A stretch of DNA of 64,000 nt from Ottelia alismoides (GCA_037367405.1 JAZKJV010000601.1:682001-746000); one strand, 5' to 3'. Counted from the first letter of the stretch, positions 31,888 to 44,512 are shown. The notes: a model not told the origin generated them from the letters alone. Translations and numbers: made by a program.

Positions 31888-32145
31888 TTAAGAGACACCA
31901 GAAGTAGGGGTGACATTATCCACAGGAATATCCTTATCATTGAATTTCAATTTCACTCTCTCATCTTCATAGTCAAAATGTGCCTTGGCAGTGGCCAAGA
32001 ATGATCGTTCAAGTATGTTGGGTCTCTCACTTAGTGTATTGGCTTGATTGGACTTTTGTTGTGTTGTAGCCAGTTGCTGAATGGCCTGGGTCAGAGCATC
32101 AAAATCTACAGCTGAGGTTGGTTGTGTCAGTAAGGGCTCAATCAC
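31888..32145 (-). pseudogene. Gypsy-type retropepsin remnant joined to gag end
   Basis: The 85-codon frame has a Gln-rich coiled-coil-like beginning (LTQAIQQLATTQQKSNQ), then NILERSFLATAKAHFDYEDE and RVKLKFNDKDIPV. The latter matches the C-terminal half of Athila/Tat-type aspartic proteases, in which an Ile-Leu-Gly-Arg-Pro-Phe-Leu-Ala-Thr motif is followed by a strand-forming repeat. Here Gly-Arg-Pro reads Glu-Arg-Ser. The catalytic Asp part is absent, so a deletion has fused gag-like coiled coil to the protease end. Confidence 0.6.
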
Positions 32146-32240
32146 TTGTTTGGGTTGGGTGTGATTTTGGACCCAATGGACTATGTCCTCTGCTGTAGAG
32201 AAATAACGTCTGTTGATGGGTGGTGGTCGGATGAGAGGAG

Positions 32241-32471
32241 CTATGGTATGTCGGATTGTCGCATTCTCTTCTCTAAAAGTTGTACCAGTTGGAAGATGAG
32301 GTCCATGGTGTTCGGTTTCTCTGCTCCCATATCTCCTAGATTAGGTGAATTCTCAGGTTTCTTAGTAGAAGGAGATGGGTTGGATTTTGATTTGTAAACC
32401 GGATCGTATTCTAGAGGTTGTTGTAATGGATTTTTCAGGGATCTACGACCTAGCATACACAGCACAAACAC
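32241..32471 (-). pseudogene. Possible gag fragment upstream of the protease remnant
   Basis: This 76-codon frame includes LKNPLQQPLEYDPVYKSKS and NTMDLIFQLVQLLEKRMRQ, a short amphipathic coil after a proline- and serine-rich linker. Strand and position fit a gag N-terminal region of the same element as the remnant at 31,888-32,145. There is no diagnostic motif. Confidence 0.3.
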
Positions 32472-33799
32472 CAGACAAGTTGTTGTTCACCAATTCACAC
32501 AAAAATTACCGCGGGAGCGATTATCTTTTCAATTTTAATTTAGTGATTCAACAAATGTTATCAGAGAATTTATGGGTCCTCAATGAAGAGGTGGGTGCGG
32601 AAGATTGTGAGAAATCGATGTCCTAATCCGGCTGGGGGATCTAGGTGCAGTACTCAGATCGAGGATCTGCTCTTCTCACAAGAACATGTGCCCAACGTGT
32701 CGAGGATTTACGATTTCTCCCTGCAATGCCACGTAGCACCAGAGATTTTTGTCTCTATCCAAGGTTTCTATGTGCTCATGATTTTTATGTCATACATGTG
32801 CATCAAAACAAGCACTCAGAAATTTTGCCCTTTTTCTGCTCGGGCCACTACAATGGCCTTTCAAGCTTATCTTTTTAGTGTGATAAAGCACGTTTTGGTG
32901 ATCTTTTTAGGTAAGCAGAGGGAGAAGACCACAGAGATGATGCAAAGAAGAAGTGTTTATTAATTGTTTTGGTTTAAATTTCGAGCACAAACTAATGTAG
33001 AAATTTTTTAAAAACCTAAGATGCCTAAGAGAAAGAGGAGCTCACGGTGCCTGCACTTCTGGCCCTAATCCGTAATATCTTGTCCTGCTGATGGTGAGCT
33101 CGTCCGAGAAGGGGGTGGGTTAGAAAATATTACAAATTACAAGTTTGTGAAAAATGCATGAAAAGACAAATGAATTTTTTCTCTTTTTGAGGCCTAAGTA
33201 CCTGCAAAACAAAAAGATGCACGGGTTAGATACTTGAAACTAAGTTAAAATGAAGAAGAAAAAATTGTTGATGTTGCCTACGATTAAAACGTTGACACGA
33301 TTTTCACGGTTTAAAATGATGATTTAATCAAGTCGTTGTTTTCCCACGATAAATCGGAATCAAACAAATAATATTACAACTACGAGAACGATGAAAGTAT
33401 GCAAAAAGTATGCGTCAAGTACAGGATCGAATCCACATGGACCAAGCAAATTTGTGATATTTGTTCTTCTTTCAAACTTAAATCAAATCTTACTTCATGA
33501 AAATGAGAGAAAAAATATTTCTTAGAAATCAAAGTAAGTGAATGTGGGCATGAGTGCAACTAAATATGGAGACAAGGGTAGTATTGCAATTTAAGATAGA
33601 AAAATTAATGTGACGTTTGCAATGTTTCAAAACAAAATGATGAAAGGTAAACTTGCAATATATTAAGGCAACTTAGAGTTGAGAAAGAACCTTATGAAAT
33701 AAGAATGCTTCCAAGTTCAACTTAAACTAAATAAGTAATATATAAAAAAGAACAAGAGAACTTATAACATGAGAGTTGTTTCCTTCAAGTTCAACTTAA
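32472..33799. other. Spacer, no gene seen
   Basis: Frames at 32,375-32,963 on plus overlap each other and show no family features. The rest is AT-rich. Confidence 0.4.
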
Positions 33800-36440
33800 A
33801 TAAAATGACTAATGGAAAAAAATGCAAAAGGTAAGTATAGATGGGAAAGAAGTCTTCTCTATTGGAGCTTGCGAATATAAAATGAAGACGATGATGGAGC
33901 TAGATGTCGAGGAGGCGGGCGTGCGAGTTGGTGGGAACACTAACGGTGCACACAATGATCCAACTGCATGGGGAGGTGCTGGACACGTGCTAGGCCACAC
34001 GAGGAAGGAGTCGGATGCGTGGGAGGTGGAACCAGAGTGCACGGAGAAGGAGCTGAAGTACGCGGAGGAGGTGCACACAGGCTGATGGTTGCATTGACGA
34101 GGACGCTGGAGGCACACGAGGATGTCGAGGAGCTAGTTGAGGTCGTGAATGGATGAGGGGGCAAGTTGGTGATAGAGCAGCGTTCCGTTGGGCAAAGCTG
34201 GATGCGAGGGCCGCGAGGTGCATCGCAGTTGCTGGAGGTGATGACCTGCAAAAAAATGGAAACACGAAGGGAGAGAGATAATTGAGAGAGGGAGAGCTAG
34301 CAGGGGAAGAAGAGAACACGAGAGAGAGGGAGAGTGAGGTATGCGTGCATGAAAATGGGAGAGAGGGAGAGGGTGCGAGAGTAGTTACGGGGGTAAGAAG
34401 GCCTCCTCCCTCATGTGTCGTGTATGCCTTTTATACATGAATGTTGCTTGCAATAAAGGGAGACACCCGTGCACATAAAGACAAAATATCATTATTAATG
34501 CATGGGAAATTAATTCTTTGCATGGGGAAGGATGGCATGGGTGGCTACAATTTGTGGGAAAAGAGGAAAGAGAGTAAAGAGGGTATGCAGGGGTAAGGCC
34601 TTTGTACGTGGCTCTATGCACATGGGAATAATGAGTGGAAGTTTTACATTAACCCCCTCCCCTTTTCTTTACAACACAAAAGTAAGAGATATTTTCTGGA
34701 GTCAAGTCAACATGTTGGATGCTATATTATTAAATCCAATGCACTTTCATTTTCTCCTTTACTGTAGATAATTTATTCATGGAAATTTAGTATTTATATA
34801 TATTCTCACCAATATATTATATACATAATCCGTGAATGGATATTTTTGAGAGTATTTTACCTGGCACGATTTTCTCCTACGTAATTATGGAATAAATATC
34901 AAATGAGTTATGCGAGATTGCATATTATATGTCAAATATTGGGCTTGATCTTTGCATAATTTTATCGTATTATACCAATATATATTGTAATCATCAGGGT
35001 CCTTTCGTGATTTCCCCCTAATCCACGTGCATTGCACATGCTTCTTGCAGATGGGGCTCTTCTGCAAATCTCTAGAAGCTTGAGTGTTTAAATGAAAATT
35101 TCATAGCCCCTTACCTATAGCTGTCACCATTGGGCTCTTTTGTATTTCTGAGGAGGGAGAGGGAGCAGGAGCAATTTCACCATGCTTAGTATGTGTTGAG
35201 CACGTGCTTCGCTAAAGTTGAGAGGTGGTAGCTGAGGCTCGGTGTCCCGAGCCCATGTGGCAGGTTGAGAATCCTTTGGTCGATCCGAGCTTGTCAGTTG
35301 GATCGAGGTTTGGGCGAGAGACTTGGCATGCGGAGGATGGTTGGGTCGAGGGATTTTTCTTTATCTAAATGTCAGAATGTGGAGGGGATGGCAGGACAAC
35401 CCAAGGAAGAGGTCTATTGGCGGAGGAGCGGAGATGCGGCGACTGTTGGAGAGCGGCGGTGCAACAACCTACTATTGGAGGTATGGGGATGTAGCTACAC
35501 ATAGGGGCAGTGGCACGGTGAGGCAACAATCTTATGTGGTTGCAATGAAAGGAGAGCGACTGTACATGAAGTGATGGCACATCTGTCGAGGCAACAACGA
35601 GGCAGGGTGACGATGGTTCCAAGGCAGTGGAGCTAGATGACCTGGGATGGTGACCGTTCGAGGGCATGGAGCTCATCCATGGGTAGAGCGTGGAGGGGTG
35701 AGGCACTTCTCCAAAACGATATGTGGACTGAAGGCAGGGGAGTAACTGACGAGGCAGTGAATGGCGAGGGCTGGCAACCAATAATGGATGGTGGAGCTAT
35801 GCGCATGGTGGTCAAGGGCGCATGGTGGATATGAGATGGAGTAAAGGTTGAGTGACGACAATGAAAGAATCAAGCTAAGGCGTGAGAGATCTTGGAGGAT
35901 TGAGGTGGTCAATGCCTGGAAATTGGAGGTGGCGGAGGCCTTCTCCAGTGGTCGCTTCAGATGGTCGACGAACGTGCCTTGAAGCTTCTACAAATCTTGG
36001 AATCTATGCAACAAAGGCTAGCCTTCGGATCACGTTGCGATGAGTATTGTCGGGTAATTGTCACCGACCAAGCTAGAGGAAGGGCAAATGCCATGGAAGG
36101 AGGTGATGGTTTTGGATTTATAGGGTAAAATGGTAAAGGCGGTGAGGTGGCTTTACGTGCGACTGGAATTAAGTGTGTGAGGCTATAATGGCCAGTGAAG
36201 AGGGACGTGAGGGTGGCCATTATGCTCGCGGTGGTGGCAGAGTTTACAGAGGTGTGTAGGAGGGGTACAGAGAAGGAAGGGGGGGAGGTGGTTTGCGTGC
36301 CTCACACATGACATGGGGAGAGGCTGAGGTCACATGTGAGGCACATGACTAAGGAGCAATAGGAGAGAGAAGGAGAGGGGTTGAGAGAGTGGGGGTGCCA
36401 TGTGGCATGCCTAGGAGCTGCCACATATCCCCCCCCCATT
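33800..36440. other. Purine-rich spacer segment, LTR-like
   Basis: The plus strand is rich in G and A, with GAGAGAGGGAGAG runs near 34,260-34,370, so the minus strand gives Ser/Pro-rich chance frames (33,809-34,319, 35,365-35,912 and others). A C10 run lies near 36,428. I do not call a gene. It may be the inner part of the LTR of the minus-strand element whose gag-protease lies at 39-41 kb. Confidence 0.35.
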
Positions 36441-37440
36441 TTCAAAAAATAAAGAGAGAAGAAGATAGAAAGAAAACATAAAAGATATACAAGGAGACCT
36501 TGGATCAAAAAATTTCCATCACAAAGTTGTTTATCTCGACTATATCTACAGCTTCCATGAAAAAATCAGGAGCAAATAGGTCATCCATGCAAAGTGGTAT
36601 TTTTGGTCGTTCTCCATGTGTATAGAAACTAACTTTTTGGAGTTTTGCATTTTTTGTGATTTTTAAAGAGGATAAAAATTCTATAAAAATTACAAGAAGA
36701 TACAAGAAAATTAATGACACATTAATCTATTTTTATATTTTTAATAAATAATTTAAATAGGGAAATAAAAAAAGAAGTACAATATAAGAGATTTTTGTAA
36801 AGACTCGCAAAAGTCACTCGGACACAATCAGTTTCTTTGATTTCAGTCTTTATTTGGATTTAGATTTTTTTACCATTTGATAAAAATCTCATAAAAGAAT
36901 GCAAATGGAAAAGAAATAAATTTAGAATTGTTAATTATTTACATAAAATCTAAGGTAAAAAATAGAAAAAATGTGAATTGTGCAAAAGAGGCCCAATGAG
37001 CTTTGAATTCTATGAAATTAGTCTTGTTTTGAAGATATTTGAAAATAAAGTACTTTAAAAGTGAGTAGAACAAAATAGTACATTATATGAGTAAGATATA
37101 CGCGTTTTAGTTTGTTTTATGTGAAATTAGTTTTTGGGTTTATTTGTCACTTTTTTGAGTTAGCAATTTTTTGTTTTTTTATTTATTCTTGTCAGCAATA
37201 TCTACATAATGGAAATAGTTTCAGTTCAATCATAGTTGGGAAGAATTAATTAAAAATTGGGTAACTTGGTTGTTTTTTAAGTAAATTTACACTTTAATTC
37301 TTTTATTATTTATTTTATGCAATTATGTATATGATAAAATGTTGATATTATAGACACATGTATGAATGCTATTGATGTTATATTAATTATTAAATGCATA
37401 TGGATTTTGGGAATAGAGCTTAATTGAGCAATTTTAACGT
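36441..37440. other. A-rich spacer segment, no gene seen
   Basis: Short A- and T-rich words in the style of LTR DNA; stops in all frames. Confidence 0.45.
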
Positions 37441-37462
37441 GATGAATCTAGTATTCATCATA

Positions 37463-37494
37463 CCCCTATACTTAAACCACGCTCGTATCCGAGC
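37463..37494 (-). other. Athila/Tat-style motif near the end of an internal region
   Basis: The minus strand carries GCTCG-GATA-CGAGC (perfect 5-bp stem) followed after four bases by TTTAAGTATAGGGG. A stem of this form before a Leu/Gly-rich, purine-rich end is common in plant Athila/Tat elements shortly before the 3' non-coding region. It suggests the minus-strand element at 39-41 kb ends here. Identification is from memory of the pattern. Confidence 0.4.
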
Positions 37495-38988
37495 ATCAAT
37501 GAATAAATGACTTAGCAGGTTAAATCCCTGATTGTGCATGTGAATTTTCAAGGCTTAATTCATCGAAGACCCTTAGTTTGAGTGATCATGAAATTATGGT
37601 CTCAGCCACGCTTTAATCAAAAGGAGTCCAACTTCTCTAATTATTAGACTCTCTATTTGTACATATAATATAAGGATATGACTTTTAGTATGTTGCATTC
37701 ATGAGAGTTGAGTCAAGATGTCACTCAAGGTCCTCGTCAAGGAGACTCTCATCTAGACCTAATCCTAACACAAGGGAATAAGTCAGTTCATGCATTCAAT
37801 CCATTGTTTCATTAGTTTTTCAGACTTGAAAGTCTAGATGGACAGCCAAATGATGGAGGGTATAGTATTGTGTATTTTCTTCTCTCCGTCACATTGGAAC
37901 AAGGGGCCTCTCGAGTGCCTTATTACTCAACACATGTATATATTTATTATGTTGATCAATATGTCCATCAAGAGAATTTGGAGTTGTCTGCACTAGTTTT
38001 CATGGGAGTACATCGGGGTGTGTATCTTTTGAGTATCTATAATACCTTCGACACCTAGACTTGTATCACGATGTTGAGCCCTTTTTTGTTGCTATCCCAA
38101 CTCCTCAGTCCTCATAGCATTTGGTCCAAGTGGATACTTTGAAATGTTAGGGGTGCTCTCCTTTGGTGGAAGCTCATAGAATTTGTATTTGTAATTATTA
38201 ATCATCTTATTGTATGAGAAAACTTCTCTCGAATTTTCATTTCATTATTTGGCTAGCTCTACTGCTTTTTACCAAAAGTTGGCGCACATTGATCGACAAT
38301 TATTTAAGTTTCATCACACCCCGACACATACGTAGATATCAAACGATAGCATGTGAACTTTTCACATACTAGCAAGGGTTTTGCTGACACTCAGGTTTCT
38401 TGATGCCTTAATTAACTTTATCCCATCCACGAGCATCATTAAATCAGGACTAAACTTAAATCACTAGTCCTAGTTCCTCAAGTTATAACTCAACTCATCT
38501 CATCAGTCAATCAATTGTTAAAGTGATGTGGTGATCATATTCTTTAGATGGTAGATATGAAGAGTGAAATATAGTGCTCAAATCATTAAAAGTAGGGAGG
38601 TGTGTATTATTAAGTTTCAAAACCCTAGTTACTAAGGCTCGCTAGCTCAGTCTCTCAAGATCTCAGAAATCAAGTGTCTACAAACCCTTAAGCCTTGAGT
38701 GATAGTGAATATGAAAGGTATACACCAACTAAAGAATGCATAAGATGCTTAATGGAATGCAAGATCATGAGTGATTTTTTTACTGCAATAAAAGGGTTTT
38801 TTGTTTTGTTGTTTTTTGTTTTTTTAAACCTTGTATTATTTAAGAAAGTATAATGTACATAATTAACACAATGCGTACTCATATCCGATTTTAGATGAAA
38901 ACAATTAAAGCATAAGCTATGGATAAAGTAAGTAGAATATATACAAATGGGGAACCGAATAGATTTACGAACGTACAAGGTCAAGGAG
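37495..38988. other. Spacer between protease remnant and LTR-like DNA
   Basis: No RT or integrase motif can be read on either strand, although a complete gypsy element should hold them here. Small frames (37,870-38,058; 38,688-38,984) are unsupported. Confidence 0.4.
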
Positions 38989-40170
38989 CTATGCGACTAA
39001 CCTTCTTACGAGAGTGGGGTGGGAGATAATATGGAGCTTTGGAGGGTGGTGAATAGCGGGACGATGAAGAGGACCAACCATCATAAGAGTCGTCCTCATA
39101 AGAATAGTGGTCCTACGCAGAGGATATCTAACTATTGTCAACAAGAGATAAGTGCCCTTGATCATAGTTGTACTTATTGCACTTTCATGACGAACCGATT
39201 CAGGACCGAATGAGGACTCTTCAAAAATCACCTCGTGTCTAAGGTCAAAGGTGGCTTTCTTAATAGGTTTGCTTTTGTGAGATGCATTGGGAGAAAGATG
39301 GATAGAGTTCTTCTCCCAATTATGAGTAATCGGTGTGACATTTATGAGTTCCTTGTCAGATGAATCCCTATAAAAGTTGACCAATTCTTGTAGGGTCTTA
39401 CGCAGCTTCGGACGAGGGTGCATGTTCCTGGTGGCTTTATGATTGTTGGTTGGTGCTATTGATGTCACTCCCTGGTAGTCGAGAATTTTGATGACATCGG
39501 TGGTTTCCTGAATCATTTCTTTATATGGTTCAAGTATCTCATAAAATATTGCTGACTCTATGATAGAACCACTTAAATAATTGTGACATTCCTCAAAAAT
39601 TTGGTCCAACTCTTCATAAGCTCCTAAGTAATGTTTCCTCTTAGGAGCAGTTGTAGGTTGGGAGGTGTGGTATGAAACAGAGGTCTTCCCAACAGTCGGT
39701 CTCATTGGTGTCTCTCCCAAGGCATGTGTTTGTGTTTTGTAAGGAGAGGTATGACCATGTGATGTGGTTGTCTTATGATCACGACTGTCGATGTCAAGTA
39801 GGTTTTCCTAAGAGTAGATCGTATCATTGAGGGTTTGTTCATTGTAGTATGAGTTCGGGATCATGATGACCTGAGTCTCACAATCCACAATCTACTTGGA
39901 ATAGGATAATAATGGATTTCCTAAAATGATAGGAGACTCAAAGAATCCTCTGCGGTGCTCGATGTCATGGAAAATAAAATCCACTTTGTGTTTCTCACCT
40001 TGAAAGTTTACGATGATCGAAACAATCCCCCATGGTCTTTTGGTGGATCGATCAGGAAATTGAACGATCGCCCCTAGTCTTTTTTAGTTATCCGAGTTTG
40101 AGTTGGTCAAAGACGGACTTGGGGAGGATGTTTAATGTGGATTTGTTGTTTAGCCGAACATCGATGATGT
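38989..40170 (-). pseudogene. Gypsy-like retropepsin with a long unknown C-terminal segment
   Basis: One minus-strand frame runs about 390 codons with only four stops. Its start (IIDVRLNNKSTLNILPKSVF, from about 40,170) is the flap region of an aspartic protease after the lost catalytic triad. Next, RPWGIVSIIVNFQGEKHKVD and FFESPIILGNPLLSY give the C-terminal Ile-Leu-Gly hallmark. From 39,720 it stays open for 243 codons: KRKHYLGAYEELDQIFEECH, a Leu/Glu-rich helical part, then a basic part. After about residue 175 the reading probably shifts frame, because the alternative frame gives a Ser/Tyr-rich tail (DDSYDGWSSSSSRYSPPSKA). I do not recognise this C-terminal part. It sits where a protease-RT linker would be. 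Confidence 0.55.
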
Positions 40171-41150
40171 AGAGTCCTCAATTTCACTCATAATCTGAGT
40201 CAAGTGATTGACTTTGCGGCTCTTGGTTTTTCGATTCATCACCAAAGAACTAGCCATAGATATAATATGATATTATGTCCCACGCTTTTGCCCATCTTTT
40301 TAGGATTTAGACGATTGTTCTCAATTTTCTTAAGATCGGGTGCATATTCTATGGCTTTGATTAATAGAAGCTCTAAGATCTGGCTCTTGCAAAATGTTTT
40401 CATTTCAGAATTATCCATTTTTTAAATTTCTATTTTTTAATTTTTTTGGTATTTTTGGGGATATGATCAGTAGGGGGTCAGGGGTGAGTGGTGGTTATGC
40501 TTGATTGTGAGTCACATATTGATTTTGTGGTACACAATGTGGTGGCCTCACTTCTTCTGGATTCTATGTAGATTAGATGAGATCATATATTTTCTCACTA
40601 AAAGCATTTCCTCAATGATTGATACGATCAATCTCATCCTCAAACATCTCACGACTTGTGATTGAATAATCATTCTCCATATGTTATGATTCCAACATGA
40701 AACCTTGAGTGGAGTATTAATTTATTCAAGTCGCTATGGTCTGTTCATGAGTCACATCTCCTTTACTCTAATTTTCTCATGAATTGTCGAAGGAAAATTG
40801 GTCGTACTCAGGAAGATAGTCAACCTGAGTAGGGCTTGGTTCAAGAGGTTGAGAGTCCATAGTAACAGGAAATCATGTTTCTCTATAAATATTGGTTACA
40901 CTATTTTCCATCCTCAGTTCTACTCACTCTCTCATGTCCATAAGATTGTCAAAATGTGAGAGATATATATTCCATGAAGAAATGCGGGTGTAGGGTGGGA
41001 TGTATGGAAGGAAAGTGAATGATGGTTGAGGGAGGCCAGTTTGAAGAGAGGGTTCCCCTGGATAGAGTAAGAAGAAGGATGTCAGGATATTGTTGTGGAG
41101 ATTGGGTAGGAATACCAATGTGCCTACATCTTCTCAAGAGAGGGATGAAA
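40171..41150 (-). pseudogene. Degenerate gag region upstream of the retropepsin
   Basis: Minus-strand pieces with protein-like composition in changing frames: PLEPSPTQVDYLPEYDQFSF near 40,830, EMFEDEIDRINH near 40,640, and ILELLLIKAIEYAPDLKKI near 40,360. They sit in the correct order before the protease. No zinc knuckle is seen. Assignment to gag rests on position. Confidence 0.35.
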
Positions 41151-41839
41151 TGATTTGTGAACCACAATTTTCTCATAATTGCAAGGTCTTTGATGCACAC
41201 AATTCAAACACAAAACAAACACACCGATTCACCCACTCGACATTTGTGAAGGCACGACATGTTCAACCACTTATCTTTTCTATTTTAATTGATGACAAAA
41301 GAATCTTGAAGATTATGAGAAGTTGTTAGGTACTAAATTATTCACAAAGACTATCCCAAGTTCATACAACTAGTTGCATCTATTTTCAACCAGTATATGT
41401 GTAAGTACGGGCCGTAAAACTACGACTACCCGTTACTTGAGGATGGAGCCTTACACTGTGTCCTCTAAACCACCCACTCTACTAAGAGAAGTCAGACCGT
41501 AAAATGGCTAACCGAAACCCCCACTGAGAAGTAGCTATTTGTTTCTAAACATAGTAGTCTGGATGAGAATTTTCGGTTTTTATCTCTATCCTGGAGGTGT
41601 GATCTTGTCCTTACAAACAATGAGTATGTTATTCTCCACCAAACACAAACTTGATTTTAAGTTAGTTACAATAACCTTGATTAGCAGTCTTGGTTTTTAT
41701 TAAGGTTATCACTGAAGTCTTAGATGGGCAGTGAAATTCACGCCTAACTAGCAGTCCCAATTCGTTTAATTGCTAAGTTACAAAAATCGAGGAGGGAGAT
41801 TCGAAATAGAAAATGCAAGCGTAAATAAATGATTCACGC
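41151..41839. other. Right end of spacer, no gene seen
   Basis: Non-coding DNA up to the sharp join with the second duplicated block at 41,840. It includes no LTR end that I can pair with the left spacer end at 30,609. Confidence 0.4.
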
Positions 41840-42166
41840 TTAGACTCCATTCAATCAATTCAAGCCCAGTTAATAGAGCATGCTAATTTTCACACCACTG
41901 AGAGATATGATTCTCGAGATGAGATAGGAAAGAGAAGATATGAGAAAGGGAGATAATAGAAACTCTGGATGTGGAAATGGTGTAGAAGAACCTAGCATAG
42001 AACCTAGGGCTAAGCCTACATTATAGGATGCTTATAATCCAGGGGCAGGATAGATAAATTATTGGATATAAATCCCTGTGCTTCATGGGTATTTTTAGCA
42101 TAAGCACACTATTTTACCTCTTCTCCCAATATTCCATGGAAATATTAATGAAGAACCATATATAAA
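41840..42166 (+). pseudogene. Athila/Tat-type gag remnant, copy 2
   Basis: Same content as the remnant at 13,011-13,339. The coding line is further broken by a one-base change in the TTTTCACACCACTGAG stretch. The gag motif LPIFHGNINEE survives, and the chromovirus LTR follows at 42,167. Confidence 0.55.
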
Positions 42167-42649
42167 TGTAAAGACTTGAATTTGGTCTCGGGTCCTATAC
42201 CATAAGATCCGGCTCATCAAGAAGAAACCAACGGAATTTGTTTCGTATGAATCGGACTTCGTTTGGAATTGTTATGATTTCAGAAGAAAGAAAAGTAAAG
42301 AGGTTTAAGGCATCATTAACCCATAATGACTGTCATTAAGATTAATTAAACATAATTAAAGAAACTAATGATGGATTGAAAACCATTAATGATTATTAGC
42401 GAACACTAATCAATCGTTAGCAAAAGATAAGCCTAAGCCTTGAAAGTTAAATTGTGATTAGTGAAAGTTAATCACGATTAATGTTAATTAAGCATCATTA
42501 ACGAATCTAGAATCCTCTGGAATGTTATAACTTAAGACATATGTTTCAGATAAGTTTTGGCCAAAATCAAGGGGGAAAACCATGGGCCGCTAAACGCAGT
42601 TAAGGGCTAAACCATGATTTTCTAAACATGGTTAGCAGTTTATGGAGCT

Positions 42650-42657
42650 TATAAATA
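42650..42657 (+). promoter_or_regulatory. TATA box in chromovirus 5' LTR, copy 2
   Basis: TATAAATA in the context GGAGCTTATAAATACCCCC, unchanged from copy 1. Confidence 0.75.
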
Positions 42658-42904
42658 CCCCCTACCATTCAATTCTCTACGATTTCCACTACCACCACCA
42701 CAAGGGCTAGGGTCGAGAGGTCGGGAGGAGGAGTAGGTGGTGAGGGAGGAGCACTGGCGAAGCGCTGCCGGGAGAAAGAGGAGGAGGAAGGTACGATCCT
42801 CTCTTAGTTTGCTTCGTGAGTTAGATTTTTTATTCTATCAGTTTCGTTATTATTTTCCTATCAGTGATTTTATAGAGGAATGTCTTTTCGTTCGTCTTTT
42901 AAAT

Positions 42905-43039
42905 ATGTTCCAGTAAATGGGGAAACTCTGCCAAAATATTTCTAGAAATATGTCCCAGTATAAGGGGAAACACTACCGAGCTTTTCTTAAAAACATGACC
43001 ATATATAAGGGGATGTTCTGCCAAAATTTTAAGAAAATT
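42905..43039 (+). repeat. 45-bp tandem repeat, three copies, in 5' LTR copy 2
   Basis: Units start at 42,905, 42,950 and 42,995. The exact 45-base spacing is kept despite substitutions. Confidence 0.85.
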
Positions 43040-44500
43040 ATGTTCTTCGTGTTCTTCATGTTCTTGGCACATTCTTAGTGTTTTTGATACGAAAATGAAA
43101 TTCGATAATTTCATGAGCCTAATATCATCCTTTCTGAAAACGAAACATAATAAAGCACTGCATACATGAGAGAGATCTCGATTATGTAATGAAATCATTC
43201 ATTTTGATGTTGGGCATTCATATGAGATCGTTGAAATTTCTGATTTTATGTTCTTTTCTATGATGAATCCTAATTTTGGCTATTTTTGAGAAAGTATGAA
43301 AAGTTACTTTAGGATTCCCACTAAAATCAGGTTTAAGCATCGAATTGATGCAGTGGATTGGAAAGTTAGGTTTGAAAGTTAAAATAATCATAAATGCGAG
43401 TAGATATGCGTATGAATCATATATATGCGAGTCTATACTATGTGTTGATGATTATGAAAATTGAAAACTTACGAAAGAATTTCATCATGGGATTTGATGT
43501 ATATTGAGTTGGATCCTGAAAAGGATCGTGTCTTACGTCAGGAATGACTTGGAGTAGAACTATAGACCCGTATTGGCATTGCCCTACCTAGGAGATACAC
43601 GGTTGCCCTGTTATGATAAGTGCGTATAAAATGAATGATTTGCAATGCGTGGTATCGGGAGCCAATATCTTCGGGTTGAACGACGGAAGATGTAGATGTG
43701 CCATGTGGAGGCACAGGTGGTTCAATAGCAGCTAGGTAACGATAACATGTTTTTAGAGCTGGTAGATTATATGATTAAATGTTAACTTAATGTTTAAGCA
43801 ACCGAGTCCTTAAGGACGGTGTACTCCTTTGTTTGACAGGCCGAGGGCTTGAGACCATGCATAATAAAAGAAAAGGAAATTGTTAGGGTAGTATTGGAAG
43901 ATTGGTTGCAGCGACGTGTGGCAGCATAAGCTTACCAGATCAACGCAATCTCCAAACCCTGAAGTGTCCACAACTTAGGAGTTTAAGATTGGTGAGGTTC
44001 CCCTGAACATATACCTAGCGTGGAATAGATGGAATAGAACTTAAACTTATGAGAATAAATGTAACTTTTTGTGCTAACAACTCTTTGAAAAATTACACAA
44101 TTGTTTACTTTTCTCTTCTTTGTTACTTAACACCCGCTAATTGTTATCCTATAATTTATGGAAAACCGAACAAGTGGCGGTGAGCCATCGCAAGGACTTT
44201 AATAATCCAATCAATTAACATAGTCATCTAACTAGCAACAATAGCTTTCTCTGTAGGGTAGTTAGTAATCTTTTATGTATTTTCCTTTCAAGCTGATGTA
44301 CATGTAAATGGTTATAGTGGGACAATGTATTATGTGAACTTTATTTTGTGAACGGAAAAGTGATAAAATACTTTCTTCTGAGTATTCTTATTTGTAGTCT
44401 ATTTCTAAATGTTAGTAATGATTGCTGAATAAATTATTGCTGAGTAACTAGATCTGGATATGGGAGGATCCGATATCCTGGAATTAAGGTCGTGACAGTT

Positions 44501-44512
44501 TGATATCAGAGC
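44501..44512 (+). promoter_or_regulatory. Primer-binding site, initiator Met-tRNA type, copy 2
   Basis: TGATATCAGAGC, three bases after the LTR end; same G-to-A change as copy 1, so the change predates the duplication. Confidence 0.85.

Larger units (their letters stand above)
42167..44497 (+). repeat. Chromovirus 5' LTR, copy 2
   Basis: TGTAAAGACT to GTCGTGACA, 2331 bp. TATA box at 42,650 and the 45-bp array at 42,905 are kept. The minus-strand frame 42,899-43,198 (99 codons) runs through the array. Confidence 0.9.

Noticed and set aside
33420..33440. tRNA-like word GGATCGAATCC
   Set aside because: No acceptor, D or anticodon stem can be built around it.
33809..36220. Many Ser/Pro-rich minus-strand frames
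   Set aside because: Result of G/A-rich plus strand; no start context, domain or agreement with neighbours.
30609..41839. The spacer as one complete LTR retrotransposon inserted between the blocks
   Set aside because: I could not find paired LTRs or a target-site duplication at its ends, and it carries two unlike protease remnants.
42899..43198. 99-codon minus-strand frame as a gene
   Set aside because: It is produced by the 45-bp LTR repeat, whose period is a multiple of three; kept only as a finding.
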